Source: Hyphomicrobiales bacterium
Lineage (GTDB): Bacteria > Pseudomonadota > Alphaproteobacteria > Rhizobiales > Beijerinckiaceae
Assembly (NCBI GenBank): GCA_028290285.1
Contig: JAQGKD010000061.1
Location: forward strand, 1 to 50,611
Length of the DNA stretch: 50,611 nt
Direction: 5' to 3'
The translations under genes were made by a program, and so were the position numbers. Shown in pieces: positions 1 to 8,336 of the stretch. The notes below the pieces were generated by a model. The model was not told the DNA's origin, did no database searches, and saw only the letters and a list, made by a program, of their open reading frames with translations. Numbering within the stretch: position 1 is the stretch's first letter; the number at the start of each line of letters is the position of its first letter.

Positions 1-412
1 GACTGCAGAAGAATGTGCCCTTGAAGCCCGTGTCGACCATCGCATCCCAGTCGTCCTCCGAGACCTCCCACGCCGGTTTGGTGGCAGCGAACCCCGCGTT
101 ATTGACGAGGATATCCACTCTTCCGAACATCTGCTGGGCGAAGGCACTCAGGCCGACCATCTCCACGTTCCGCCGGATGTCGATCGGAAATATCTCAGCG
201 GTTTGACCCTCCCGAGCAAGCAATTGCTTCAGTTCCAGGAGTTTACCTTCGCGCCTGCCGCACAGGATGAGTTGGCAGCCTGCCCTGGCTAATACAATGG
301 CGAGGTCTCGACCGATGCCGTCGCTCGCGCCGGTGACTACGGCTACCTTCCCGCAAATTTCGAACCGGTTGTAAAAGTTCGGCCCGACGCAAGCATTTAC
401 ATTCTCAGCCAC
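1..412 (-). CDS. SDR-family oxidoreductase, 5' part (runs off window)
   Basis: N-terminal 137 residues of a short-chain dehydrogenase/reductase, an NAD(P)-dependent Rossmann-fold enzyme. The cofactor glycine motif TGASDGIG lies near residue 28 and the NNAG motif near residue 107. The catalytic Ser and YxxxK lie beyond the window edge. I chose a GTG start because GAGGAG sits 8 nt upstream; the frame stays open further upstream but offers no ATG. A leader of about 20 residues precedes the Rossmann core. The substrate cannot be inferred from this part. Its neighbours are remnants, so it may belong to an accessory region. Confidence 0.75.
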   Translation of the reverse strand, partial: MAENVNACVGPNFYNRFEICGKVAVVTGASDGIGRDLAIVLARAGCQLILCGRREGKLLELKQLLAREGQTAEIFPIDIRRNVEMVGLSAFAQQMFGRVDILVNNAGFAATKPAWEVSEDDWDAMVDTGFKGTFFCS

Positions 413-711
413 GCTTCGCTCCTCAAGTGGGTGATCCAGCTTGATCTGTCCTGAGTTTACCTGCCCGGGCTTGGTCGAGCCTAACGGAAGATGCGGGCGA
501 TATGCCAGGGGTCCGCTTCCAAATAGGCGGTAACGCCCGGCCCTACAAACCCAACTCGGAAGTTCGCAAACTGCCCCTTCCCGCCGGGTCAGCGACTTCC
601 TTTGGACGGCTTTGCGAGCGCGCGCGTGACGCCCCTCGGCGCGAGGTGATTTCTGGTGACAGCACTTCGATGGAGCGCCTGTGATCGCCGGAGGCTCCGT
701 ATCGAGTCGCA
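413..711. other. Intergenic stretch, no recognisable gene
   Basis: Between the SDR start and the glycoside hydrolase remnant I see no frame with a credible product. Short open frames exist on both strands, as expected in GC-rich DNA, and none resembles a family I recognise. The promoter for the SDR gene presumably lies here, but I see no convincing -35/-10 pair. Confidence 0.4.
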
Positions 712-1210
712 GGAGGCACCGTAAGTCAGCACGAAGCAGACCCGCTCTCCTTCCATAACGCTAAAGTCGCCAACCGTCTGCATGTCCTCCCCCTTGAGGG
801 GCACGGAGGAACGCAGGACGACCATGTCCGCGCCAACTATGGCGGAAATGCCGTCGCCCACAGGTAGCCGCGTTACCCAAGGCACCGACAAGCCGTAGTC
901 GAAGCGCAATGCGATGTTAAGTCTCATGTCCACCCCGCCACGTCGGCTTTCCACGAGCGCACGACTGAAGACCGGGGGGCGTTCGGGGCATGACGTCAAT
1001 CATCGTCACGGCGCCGGATACCGTCTCAAATAACGTTCAGAACCATCGAGCGGTCGTGGTACCGACGTGTCGCCTGTCCGTGTGCGGCAGCCGGAGCAAT
1101 CCGCCAGCGTCCGTTGTCCGGGTTGCCGAGCAAGGCTGCGAAGCAGGCACTGCTGTCGAAACGAGGCAGGCAGCCAGCCAATTGAACCATTGATGCCGAC
1201 TAGCCCGCAG
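712..1210 (-). pseudogene. Glycoside hydrolase family 15 (trehalase/glucoamylase-like) N-terminal remnant
   Basis: Four minus-strand segments in successive frames give one continuous GH15 N-terminal domain. About 1210-1164 reads LVGINGSIGWL. About 1163-1038 reads RFDSSACFAALLGNPDNGRW and continues to RRYHDRSMVL. About 1036-985 reads FETVSGAVTMIDVMPR. About 985-712 reads VDMRLNIALRFDYGLSVPWV and on to GERVCFVLTYG. Codon phase changes at each junction (first bases 1203, 1163, 1027 and 999), so at least three indels are needed. The catalytic (alpha/alpha)6 domain, normally another 400 or more residues, is absent. The second, third and fourth segments each match the expected GH15 order, which makes chance resemblance unlikely. 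Family assignment rests on recalled consensus. Confidence 0.75.
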
Positions 1211-1722
1211 GATGCGCAACGGGATGGCGCATTTGGCTCATCATGGATGCCGGATCTACGAAAGCGCATCGAGGATATTTACTGACCGGTCCTGTGGCAG
1301 CCCCCTTCCCCACTCGCGATGGTGAAACCGGCAGGCTCCAGGACCGACAACAAGAGGTTCGATGCGCTTCCAAGTTATTGACTTCCGTCGTTTGGTTGCA
1401 AGGACGCGCAAGCACCTTAACCGAACCATTCTCGCGCATCGGGGAACGAAAAAGCCTCGCAAAGGGCAGCGCCCAAACGCGGGGGGCCTCCAGATCGGCG
1501 GCGTAGCGGACCACAGAGACCATGACGGGCGTCTTGTCCTGCTTCAGTGTGCCGCCGCCAAGTAGAGTGTGGTCCAGCGGTGGTATCCCGGACCCGGTCT
1601 TGATAGATCTCGACGCTGGCGAGTCCGACGATGAATTAAAAAACGACAGCCCGGACCAATCGAAACGCCAAATGGCGTCACCATCAATTGCGATGTCGGC
1701 TCTTTTCGCCGGCCGCTTACGA
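1211..1722. other. Unassigned stretch upstream of the GH15 remnant
   Basis: About 510 bp with long open frames on both strands but no family I recognise. The minus-strand frame includes TPVMVSVVRYAADLEAPRVW, which has the look of real protein but which I cannot place. Given the decayed gene beside it, this is probably more debris, or spacer after the HupE-like gene. Confidence 0.35.
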
Positions 1723-2718
1723 TCAAACTGCAAAGCTGCTGATCCGCGCGATAAACCATAGAGTTGAGATTGCGCCGATCAGGTAGGCAGACGCAACACG
1801 CGCCGGGCCCGCTGGAACCGTGATAAGGCGGCTGAACACCGAGAACGCAATCCAGACTGACGCGACGAACAGGAGTTGGCCCGCCTCCACACCAAGATTG
1901 AAGGTCAGCAGCGCCACAGGAACATCGGTCTGCGGAAGCCCGGTTTCCTTCAGAGCACCGGCAAAGCCGAAGCCATGCAAAAGACCGAACGCAAACGCCA
2001 CGACCCAAGGATAGCTTTCGGAAAGACGGCGCTCACCAGGACGTTGCTTGATCAACTCGCTGGCGACGAAGGCGATGCTGAGCGCAATAGTGGCTTCCAC
2101 GGGCTGTTGAGGGAGGCTAAAGTAACCGAGGGAAGCCCCGGCGAGCGTGACGCTATGTGCGAGCGTGAACGCGGTGATCGTCTTGGTCAGCATCCAAAAG
2201 TCGTTTATGAGCAGGATCAGCGCAAAAACGAACAGCAGGTGATCATAGCCGGACAGGATGTGGTCAACGCCGAGCAGGAAGTAAGTCCACGCGACCTCCC
2301 ACCCCGATTGAACGCCTGCCACGACGAAGCGCGGCGCCGCCGGTGTCAGACGGGCGATCTCGATGGAGCCGTCGCGGTATTCGATCCTGGCGAGTGCGTC
2401 GGTAGCGGTCGAGCGCAGGCCGTCGATGGCGATCAGCCGGCCTCTCAGGCCACCGTTGCACATCGCCGTCCATCGCTCGCTGTATGAAGCGTTCTCGATC
2501 AATCGGACTGGCTCCGCCTTCGGCACGCAGGTGTCGGGAAGTTGCAGGTAAAGACCGAGCCGCAGGTCACCCGCCGCTGGCACTTTCCACAACACCGAGA
2601 ACTCATCCGGCCTCATTTCGCGGATCGACAAGTAGGCCGGGCGCAATTCATCGGCGAAGGCGGGGGCCGCGAGAAAAACCTGAAGCAGAAAGAGCAAAGT
2701 GAGAGTAAAGGGCCTCAT
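1723..2718 (-). CDS. HupE/UreJ-family membrane protein
   Basis: 331 residues. A signal peptide ends near AFA/DE (residue 22), a roughly 120-residue extracytoplasmic region follows, and the C-terminal half carries about six membrane segments of the HupE/UreJ_2 family. Histidine-acidic motifs sit where this family has them: VDHILSGYDHLLF (151-163), LAHSVTLAG (187-195) and LLHGFGFAGAL (247-256). These are candidate metal ligands, since family members are linked to nickel or cobalt handling. The start at ATGA overlaps the stop of the upstream isomerase gene, implying coupled translation. No hydrogenase or urease gene is nearby, so the usual role is unlikely. An in-frame upstream start would add 72 residues from within the isomerase gene and is rejected. 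Confidence 0.85.
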   Translation of the reverse strand: MRPFTLTLLFLLQVFLAAPAFADELRPAYLSIREMRPDEFSVLWKVPAAGDLRLGLYLQLPDTCVPKAEPVRLIENASYSERWTAMCNGGLRGRLIAIDGLRSTATDALARIEYRDGSIEIARLTPAAPRFVVAGVQSGWEVAWTYFLLGVDHILSGYDHLLFVFALILLINDFWMLTKTITAFTLAHSVTLAGASLGYFSLPQQPVEATIALSIAFVASELIKQRPGERRLSESYPWVVAFAFGLLHGFGFAGALKETGLPQTDVPVALLTFNLGVEAGQLLFVASVWIAFSVFSRLITVPAGPARVASAYLIGAISTLWFIARISSFAV

Positions 2719-3572
2719 GGCTTGGAGCCAGCGCCAGGCGTACTTTCCACAATCACTTCGTAGCGCTTCAACGCCGCGACGAGGCGGTCGCTTTCGAGTT
2801 TCTTGCGCTTGTCGTTGGTCCACTCGCGAATGACGGCGTCCCGCAGGTCGCCTAGGGCCGGGACCCGGCCTTGCTGGCGCTCGGAGACACGTACAATATG
2901 AAGGCCGAAGTTGGACAATATGGGGCCAGTCCATGCACCTGCGTCTGCCTCGCCGATTGCATCCGCAAATTCGCCGCCAAACATGTGGCCGACGGATCTC
3001 AGGCTGGTCAGCGGCATCTCCACCGGCAGCAGCGAGGGATCGCCCAGCGTCGACGGGTCAATCCCTGGATTGGACCTAAGATCCTTCAGTATGTTTGCCG
3101 CGGTCTCGTCGATCAGGCTGCCGTGCCGCTGTGAATTGACGAAGACCTGCTGGAAGCTGATCGCCGGGTCGACCGCAAACGATTCCGCATGCGACATCAG
3201 ATAGGTTTCCAACTCGGCGTCAGTGGGCGACAGCGCCTCGGCGCCTACATCACTCAAAAGCTCCATCTTTTGCCTGAGGCGGCGGCGGATCACCATATCA
3301 TCCTTGTCGAGGCCGAGCGCCAAGGCATCGCGCACGTAGATCTCTTCCTTTACCTCTTCGTCGATCAACCCCTTGAGTTCCTCGGGCGCGGGTGCGCGTT
3401 GCCAAACCTGGGCAAAGCGCGCAGCAATCTGCTCGATCTTCCCGCTCGTCACGACGATGCGGCCAGTCCTGTCCCCGTCTCCCGAGGGCGCAAGGAGGTA
3501 ATATGCGCCAAAGACGATAATTGCGAAGGCGAGAAAGTGGACGAGAGGCTCTCTAAACAGCCGACTAAACAT
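2715..3572 (-). CDS. Membrane-anchored peptidylprolyl isomerase (parvulin type)
   Basis: 285 residues: a single N-terminal membrane segment (about 12-27), a charged SurA/PpiD-like chaperone stretch (40-130), and a parvulin-like rotamase region (about 135-235) ending in GPILSNFGLHIVRV. It probably faces the periplasm and helps fold exported proteins. I chose the ATG preceding FSRLFREPL; a TTG 30 bp upstream lies inside the stem-loop's T-tract and is less likely. The gene overlaps the HupE-like gene by 4 bp and lies downstream of two secreted DUF3604 proteins, which are its natural client candidates. The parvulin core is divergent, so enzymatic activity is inferred. Confidence 0.8.
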   Translation of the reverse strand: MFSRLFREPLVHFLAFAIIVFGAYYLLAPSGDGDRTGRIVVTSGKIEQIAARFAQVWQRAPAPEELKGLIDEEVKEEIYVRDALALGLDKDDMVIRRRLRQKMELLSDVGAEALSPTDAELETYLMSHAESFAVDPAISFQQVFVNSQRHGSLIDETAANILKDLRSNPGIDPSTLGDPSLLPVEMPLTSLRSVGHMFGGEFADAIGEADAGAWTGPILSNFGLHIVRVSERQQGRVPALGDLRDAVIREWTNDKRKKLESDRLVAALKRYEVIVESTPGAGSKP

Positions 3573-3600
3573 GATGAACTGCAGCCGTTGTCGTAGTGTC

Positions 3601-3639
3601 AAAAACGAAGATCCCAGCAGCCAGCCTGCTGCTGGGATC
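3601..3639 (-). terminator. Perfect 12-bp stem-loop with T-tract between DUF3604 gene and isomerase gene
   Basis: Arms GATCCCAGCAGC (3610-3621) and GCTGCTGGGATC (3628-3639) pair perfectly around a 6-nt loop. Read on the minus strand, the hairpin is followed by TTCGTTTTT. This is a strong intrinsic-terminator shape about 30 bp after the DUF3604 stop and 28 bp before the chosen isomerase start. It should reduce read-through, setting the secreted enzymes high and the membrane proteins low. Confidence 0.75.
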
Positions 3640-3668
3640 GGTGGCTCGTGTTTTCTTTCCGGCTTGGG

Positions 3669-5576
3669 TCAGGGCGTGTACCAAATCGGCGAGGTATAGG
3701 CGCGCTCCTGCGTCGTCATAGGAACGTCTGCCGACATCGTGACGTCGAAACGCTTCGCCTCATATGCCGTCCAGCGCGGCGTTGGAATCTCGATGACACG
3801 GGCGTAGTAAAAAGCGGGCTGCGTCGCATCGAAATCCGGGTCTTGCCACGCGCTGATGAGTTCCGGAGATCCGATTGAATTTTGCCATGTGGCATTCTTA
3901 ACATCGACGGTACTGCCGACGGTCGGAAGCTTTCCGTTGCCCCCCATCTTCCGGCCCCCGCTCCAAACGACGTCATATATTTTTTCGTTCGTCTTGCCGC
4001 TCTGGTCCATCCAGCCTTTCACGATCTGAATGCGATCAAGGTTGCCACTATATGGATCCTTCATCGCCGCCACCAGAAAGCTGGGGGCTTTTTTAGCGGC
4101 GGGCGCCGCCGGCAGATCACCACCCATTGGCACGCCCTTTGTGTAACCTGCGCTAGCCGGAAGGCGTGACAGCGTGTCATCAATGTTGAAATCCCAACCT
4201 CCGAAGAACCTTACGGTCATGCGGGGGCCGGTGGTCGCATAGGTTTCCTTGCGCTGCATGGCGTCAAAGATTGCCTCACGCGTGTTTTCCGTTGCCCACA
4301 CTGCGGCATAACCGCTGGCCGCCTGTTGCCAGCCTTTGATGGTGAATTTCGGGTCAGGTGCTTCAATGACAACGTGTTCCCAGCGGTGCGCCGAAGGCTC
4401 AACTCCGGAATGCTTGCCAAAGAAATTGTCTTCCTCGGCCGTACTCAATGAAGTGTGTGAATCCGTACTGCCAATCATACCGAACTTGTAGGGGTTCACG
4501 CCGAGCTTTTTGCCGAGCATCAGGCCAGTCTTGAGGGCTTCACGGGCGTATTCCCATTGGAGCATCTCGGGTTTCTTGGCCTCCGTTCCATTGAGATTAG
4601 ACTTGTCCCATAGTTCGTAGCCGGCAAACTCGTCATTTGGCGAGAGCGTCGGGTGGGCTTCGCCGTCGCCCTTGATTTGAGTGACCTCTACAAGCTTCTC
4701 AAACCGTGCACGCAGCGTGGCAATTTCCTTGGTGAGCGGTTTTCCGCCAAAAGTCTCGACTGTAAACATGCGGCCGTTACTGAGATTGCCGTTGTGCGGA
4801 ATAGCCAACACCTCGGCGCCGGTTTGCTTCTCGAATTCGGCGAGATGATTCCAGAGGTCTTCGGGGTTCTTACTGTCGAATTGAGAGTAAGGAATGGTGC
4901 GGTTGGCAACGCTCGAATTGTCGCGGAAGATCACGTTACGGTGGAGGTTGTAACCGCCTATGGCGGTCCACTCGTAGCCGATGAGGGCGGTGAACCGTCC
5001 GGGTTCGTTATATTTGTCGGCCAGCGCGGTGTAGGCATGCCATGCGTTACGAACTGCCTTGTCGCTCTTGATCGGAGGTACATCACCCGAAAGCGATCCG
5101 ACTATCTCCATTGCCGTTGCAAATATGCGGTCGTTATTTCCTGTCTTTAGTTCCTCGTACCATTTCTTGCCCGTCGGCGTTGAAAGAACTTCGGGGTCGC
5201 CGCTGAGTAACTGCGGCATCAAGCCATACATCTCGGCGTGGTCCGCGACGACCAGAAAATCGAGCGGTCGCGAAAGCTTGGCACGCAGCCCGCCAGTGGC
5301 GGTTACCTCCGCGCCGCGGGCGAAACGAAAGGCGTCTTCCTGGCCCACGCGGTTCAGCGTACCGGCATCAACCGACATAGCGGTGTGCAAGTGGGTGTCA
5401 CCGAAAAAGACACGCGTTGGATAGTTTCGTCCAGCGTAGGGCGAGAATTCAGGCTTGAACGCTTTCGCAACGTCTTCCTTTGTGATCGCCTCATCATTGC
5501 CAGCGTCAGCAGCCCAGGCGACGGGGGCCATCGTGCAACCCGCGAGAATGAAAATAGACTGGATCGTTCGTTTCAT
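3669..5576 (-). CDS. DUF3604 secreted protein (copy B)
   Basis: 635 residues with an N-terminal signal peptide cut near AWA/AD (residue 22). The architecture is DUF3604, a family of unknown function with a PHP-phosphoesterase-like metal motif set: GDTHLHT (59-65), ADHAEM (111-116), IPHNGN (259-264) and TDSHT (371-375). Together these give HxH, DH, H and DxH ligands for a binuclear or trinuclear metal site, so I infer a periplasmic metal-dependent hydrolase. I chose the ATG preceded by GGAGGA at 7-nt spacing; an ATG 15 bp earlier is less well placed. The gene lies 30 bp after its paralogue and is followed by a terminator-like hairpin. Confidence 0.85.
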   Translation of the reverse strand: MKRTIQSIFILAGCTMAPVAWAADAGNDEAITKEDVAKAFKPEFSPYAGRNYPTRVFFGDTHLHTAMSVDAGTLNRVGQEDAFRFARGAEVTATGGLRAKLSRPLDFLVVADHAEMYGLMPQLLSGDPEVLSTPTGKKWYEELKTGNNDRIFATAMEIVGSLSGDVPPIKSDKAVRNAWHAYTALADKYNEPGRFTALIGYEWTAIGGYNLHRNVIFRDNSSVANRTIPYSQFDSKNPEDLWNHLAEFEKQTGAEVLAIPHNGNLSNGRMFTVETFGGKPLTKEIATLRARFEKLVEVTQIKGDGEAHPTLSPNDEFAGYELWDKSNLNGTEAKKPEMLQWEYAREALKTGLMLGKKLGVNPYKFGMIGSTDSHTSLSTAEEDNFFGKHSGVEPSAHRWEHVVIEAPDPKFTIKGWQQAASGYAAVWATENTREAIFDAMQRKETYATTGPRMTVRFFGGWDFNIDDTLSRLPASAGYTKGVPMGGDLPAAPAAKKAPSFLVAAMKDPYSGNLDRIQIVKGWMDQSGKTNEKIYDVVWSGGRKMGGNGKLPTVGSTVDVKNATWQNSIGSPELISAWQDPDFDATQPAFYYARVIEIPTPRWTAYEAKRFDVTMSADVPMTTQERAYTSPIWYTP

Positions 5577-5606
5577 GGCGTCATCCTCCATTAGAGGCGC
5601 TGCGCT

Positions 5607-7586
5607 TCAGGGCGTGTACCAAATCGGCGAGGTGTAGGCGCGCTCGGTCACGGTCATCGGCACGTTCGCATCCATCTTGATGCCGAACCGCTTCTGGTCA
5701 TAGGCCGTCCAGCGTGGTGTCGGGATCTCGATCACGCGGGCATAGTAGAAAGCGCGCAGCTTCGGATCGAAGTCCGGGTCCTTCCAGGCCGCGATCAATT
5801 CAGGAGCGCCGATCGTATTCGTCCAGATGGCGTTCTCGACGTCCACGGTGTTTCCAACTGACGGCAGCTTGCCGTCGGCGCCGGCCTTGCGGTCGCCCGA
5901 CCAGACCACGTCGTAGACCTTCTCCTGCAGGTCGCCTTTGGCGTCCACCCAGCCCTTGATGATCTGGATGCGGTCCAGATTGCCGCTGAGCGGGTCCTTG
6001 AGGGCGGCGGCGATGAAAGTCGGTGATTTCCCGGTCGGCGCGTCGCGGAGATCACCGCCCATCGGAACGCCTTTCGCATATCCGGCCTCGGCGGGCATCC
6101 GCGTCTGCGCGTCCCTGGCGTCGAAGTCCCAGCCGCCGAAGAAGCGAACCGTCATGCGGGGGCCCGTTGTCGAGTAAGCCTCCTTCCGTTTGAGTGCGTC
6201 CCAGAGCGCCTCGCGAGTGTTCTCACTTGCCCAGATTCCGGTATAGCCCGCGGCAGCCATTTGCCAGCCCATGACGTTAACCTCAGGCGTCTTGATGACG
6301 GCATGTTCCCAGCGGCGCGGCGACGGCTCCACGCCGGTATGTTTGCCGAAGAAGTTATCCTCCTCCCCGGTCGTGAGACCTGTGTGGCTGTCGGTGCCGC
6401 CAGCAAGGCCGAACTTGAACGGATTCACGCCCAGCGATTGTTCGAGCTTCAAACCTTCTTTGAGCGCCTGTCGTGCGTATTCCCGTTCCAGCATACCGGG
6501 CTTCTTCCGCACGCCAGCTAGGTTGGCCTGGTCCCAGTTTTCGAAATTGGCGAACTCGTCGCTAGGCGAGAGGGACGGATGAGCCTCGCCGTCACCCTTG
6601 ATCTGGGTGACCTCATACATCGGCTCCCACTTCGCACGCGTCTCGGCCCATTCGCGCGTCAGCGGATTTCCAGCGAATGTCTGGAGTGCAAACATTTTGC
6701 CGTTCGACAGGTTGCCGTTATGGGGAATTGCAAGAAGGGAGCCGCCCGTCTTCGCCTCCCACCCGGCCATCCATTTCCAGAGATCCTCCGGATTTTCGCT
6801 GTCGAACGTGGTCATAGGCAGGACCTGGTCGGCCTTGTCCTTGCCATCGCGGTAGATCACGTTGCGATGGAGATTATCGCCGCCTCCGGCGTTGCTGGTC
6901 CACTCGTAGCCGATAAAGGCGGTGAACCGTCCCGGCTCGTTGTATTTTTCCATGATGGAAGTGTTTTTCTTCCAGACGGACAAGGCAAGCTTGGGGTCCT
7001 TAAGCGCGGCCGGGACGCGGTTGTTGGATTGCGCGCTGATCATTTCGGAAGCGGCCTCGACGCCTTTGCCGGAGACCATCATGTCGTGCCACTTCTTCAG
7101 CAGTGGATCGGCCATGAGGTTGGGATTGCCGTCCCGGATTTCAAAAATGGTGCCGGCGGCGTCGGAATGGTCCGTGATCGCGGCCCAATCTAATGGCCGA
7201 CTCAGCTTCGCCGGCTCGCCGAGCGAGGACATGACCTGTTCGCCCCTGGCGAAACGCAGCGCTTCCTCCGGCCCCAGCGATGCGCCAAAGGCGCCCGCGT
7301 CGACGGACCAACCGGTGTGTACGTGCTCGTCGCCCCAGAATACGCGCGTCGGATAGTTACGGCCGGCATAGGGAGAAAAGCCGCGTTTTGGAAACGCGTG
7401 CGCGGCGGCCTCGGCGTTGATAAGACCTATGTCGTCCGACTGGATTGGTTTGTCTTGCGCCATGGAGACAGCAGGCAGAGCGGCACACAGGATCATCAGC
7501 CCAATGCCGAGGCATCCGCCCGACACTGCAACCGAGTGTATCCTCGTCATTCTGATTGCAACAGAACGGGTCTTCAGGCTCATCAT
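5607..7586 (-). CDS. DUF3604 secreted protein (copy A)
   Basis: 659 residues. A long N-terminal leader with a hydrophobic core (about 22-40) ends near SMA/QD, so it is exported. It shares copy B's layout throughout: the SPYAGRNYPTRVF block, then GDEHVHT (85-91), ITDH (137-140), IPHNGNLSNG, TDSHTGL, and an identical C-terminus ERAYTSPIWYTP. One metal-motif position differs (GDEHVHT here, GDTHLHT in copy B). It is the first gene of the set, about 110 bp downstream of an FNR-like box; GGGAG lies just before the start. Tandem duplication is the simplest origin. The substrate is unknown, and metal-dependent hydrolase is an inference from the motifs. Confidence 0.85.
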   Translation of the reverse strand: MMSLKTRSVAIRMTRIHSVAVSGGCLGIGLMILCAALPAVSMAQDKPIQSDDIGLINAEAAAHAFPKRGFSPYAGRNYPTRVFWGDEHVHTGWSVDAGAFGASLGPEEALRFARGEQVMSSLGEPAKLSRPLDWAAITDHSDAAGTIFEIRDGNPNLMADPLLKKWHDMMVSGKGVEAASEMISAQSNNRVPAALKDPKLALSVWKKNTSIMEKYNEPGRFTAFIGYEWTSNAGGGDNLHRNVIYRDGKDKADQVLPMTTFDSENPEDLWKWMAGWEAKTGGSLLAIPHNGNLSNGKMFALQTFAGNPLTREWAETRAKWEPMYEVTQIKGDGEAHPSLSPSDEFANFENWDQANLAGVRKKPGMLEREYARQALKEGLKLEQSLGVNPFKFGLAGGTDSHTGLTTGEEDNFFGKHTGVEPSPRRWEHAVIKTPEVNVMGWQMAAAGYTGIWASENTREALWDALKRKEAYSTTGPRMTVRFFGGWDFDARDAQTRMPAEAGYAKGVPMGGDLRDAPTGKSPTFIAAALKDPLSGNLDRIQIIKGWVDAKGDLQEKVYDVVWSGDRKAGADGKLPSVGNTVDVENAIWTNTIGAPELIAAWKDPDFDPKLRAFYYARVIEIPTPRWTAYDQKRFGIKMDANVPMTVTERAYTSPIWYTP

Positions 7587-7693
7587 GTGCTCCCGGATGC
7601 TTTTTCTTCCAGTCGCGTCAAGGTTCGAAGGCTAGACCTAAACGCTGCCTTGAAACCAGAATTTTTTCATATTGCAGAACCTCTTTTTTCAGA

Positions 7694-7707
7694 TTGACAT
7701 AGATCAA
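7694..7707. promoter_or_regulatory. FNR/FixK/CRP-type operator
   Basis: TTGACATAGATCAA matches the FNR/FixK half-site pattern TTGAN6TCAA; the only departure from perfect dyad symmetry is the C/A pair inside the arms. It lies 108 bp upstream of the first DUF3604 gene. On the minus strand an AT-rich -10 candidate (CAATAT, 7674-7669) would place the box centre about 39-42 bp before the start site, the usual activating position for this family. Oxygen- or redox-responsive control of the set is therefore plausible. Confidence 0.5.
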
Positions 7708-7880
7708 GACCGACTTAGTCGTCGAGGTTCGGCGAGCAGCACACCAACGGTGGTTTTCGCGCTCCGCCGTGAAATGCTCGGCGTATCCCGCGGCCGAAAG
7801 CCGTTTCAGATCACAAATGCAATGCCAAACGTCGGATTATCAGGGGTACCGAAAGCCTGATTAAAAGATCTGTGACGCCA

Positions 7881-8336
7881 TCACTTCGGCGGCGTGTAAG
7901 GGTCCGGCGTACCCATCGGAATGAGCGGGCTATTTTTCGTCGACTCTTGAAACTGGTTCACTATTTTCAATATCGGAGTGACCACCCAACTATCAGCGGT
8001 CGGCTTCTCCTCCCGTGGATCGGTGTAGAGGTTGATGATGAAGGGTATCCCAAGTTTCACTGGAGGATCATACATAGTATCCTGCCGAAAGAAGTGGAGC
8101 TTCAAGTTCCGCCACTTCACCGCGAGCATTGTATTCGCGCCCCAGATAGGAAATGCCACGCGGGCCGAAGCCTCGGACTTTCCAAGGATGAAGTCGGACT
8201 GATCAATACTATCGATTGGCCGATCGTCAGGAACTTTGGTACCTGTTATCTTCGCAAGCGTCGCGAACATGTCTACGCCATGCACATTCTCGTTGCTGAC
8301 GCGCCCCGCGCGAACCTTTCCTGGCCATCGAATCAT
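7881..8336 (-). pseudogene. Arylsulfatase, C-terminal fragment
   Basis: 151 residues matching only the C-terminal part of a type I arylsulfatase. It begins with MIRWPGKVRAG, a block that follows the active-site half in whole enzymes, and continues through VHGVDMFATLAKITG, AVKWRNLKLHFFRQDTMYDP and INLYTDPREEKPTADSWVV to the natural end PDPYTPPK. The catalytic C/S-x-P-x-R motif and N-terminal metal ligands are absent, and the frame upstream reaches a stop without sulfatase similarity. It cannot be a working sulfatase. The C-terminal sequence is well preserved, suggesting fairly recent truncation. Confidence 0.75.
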
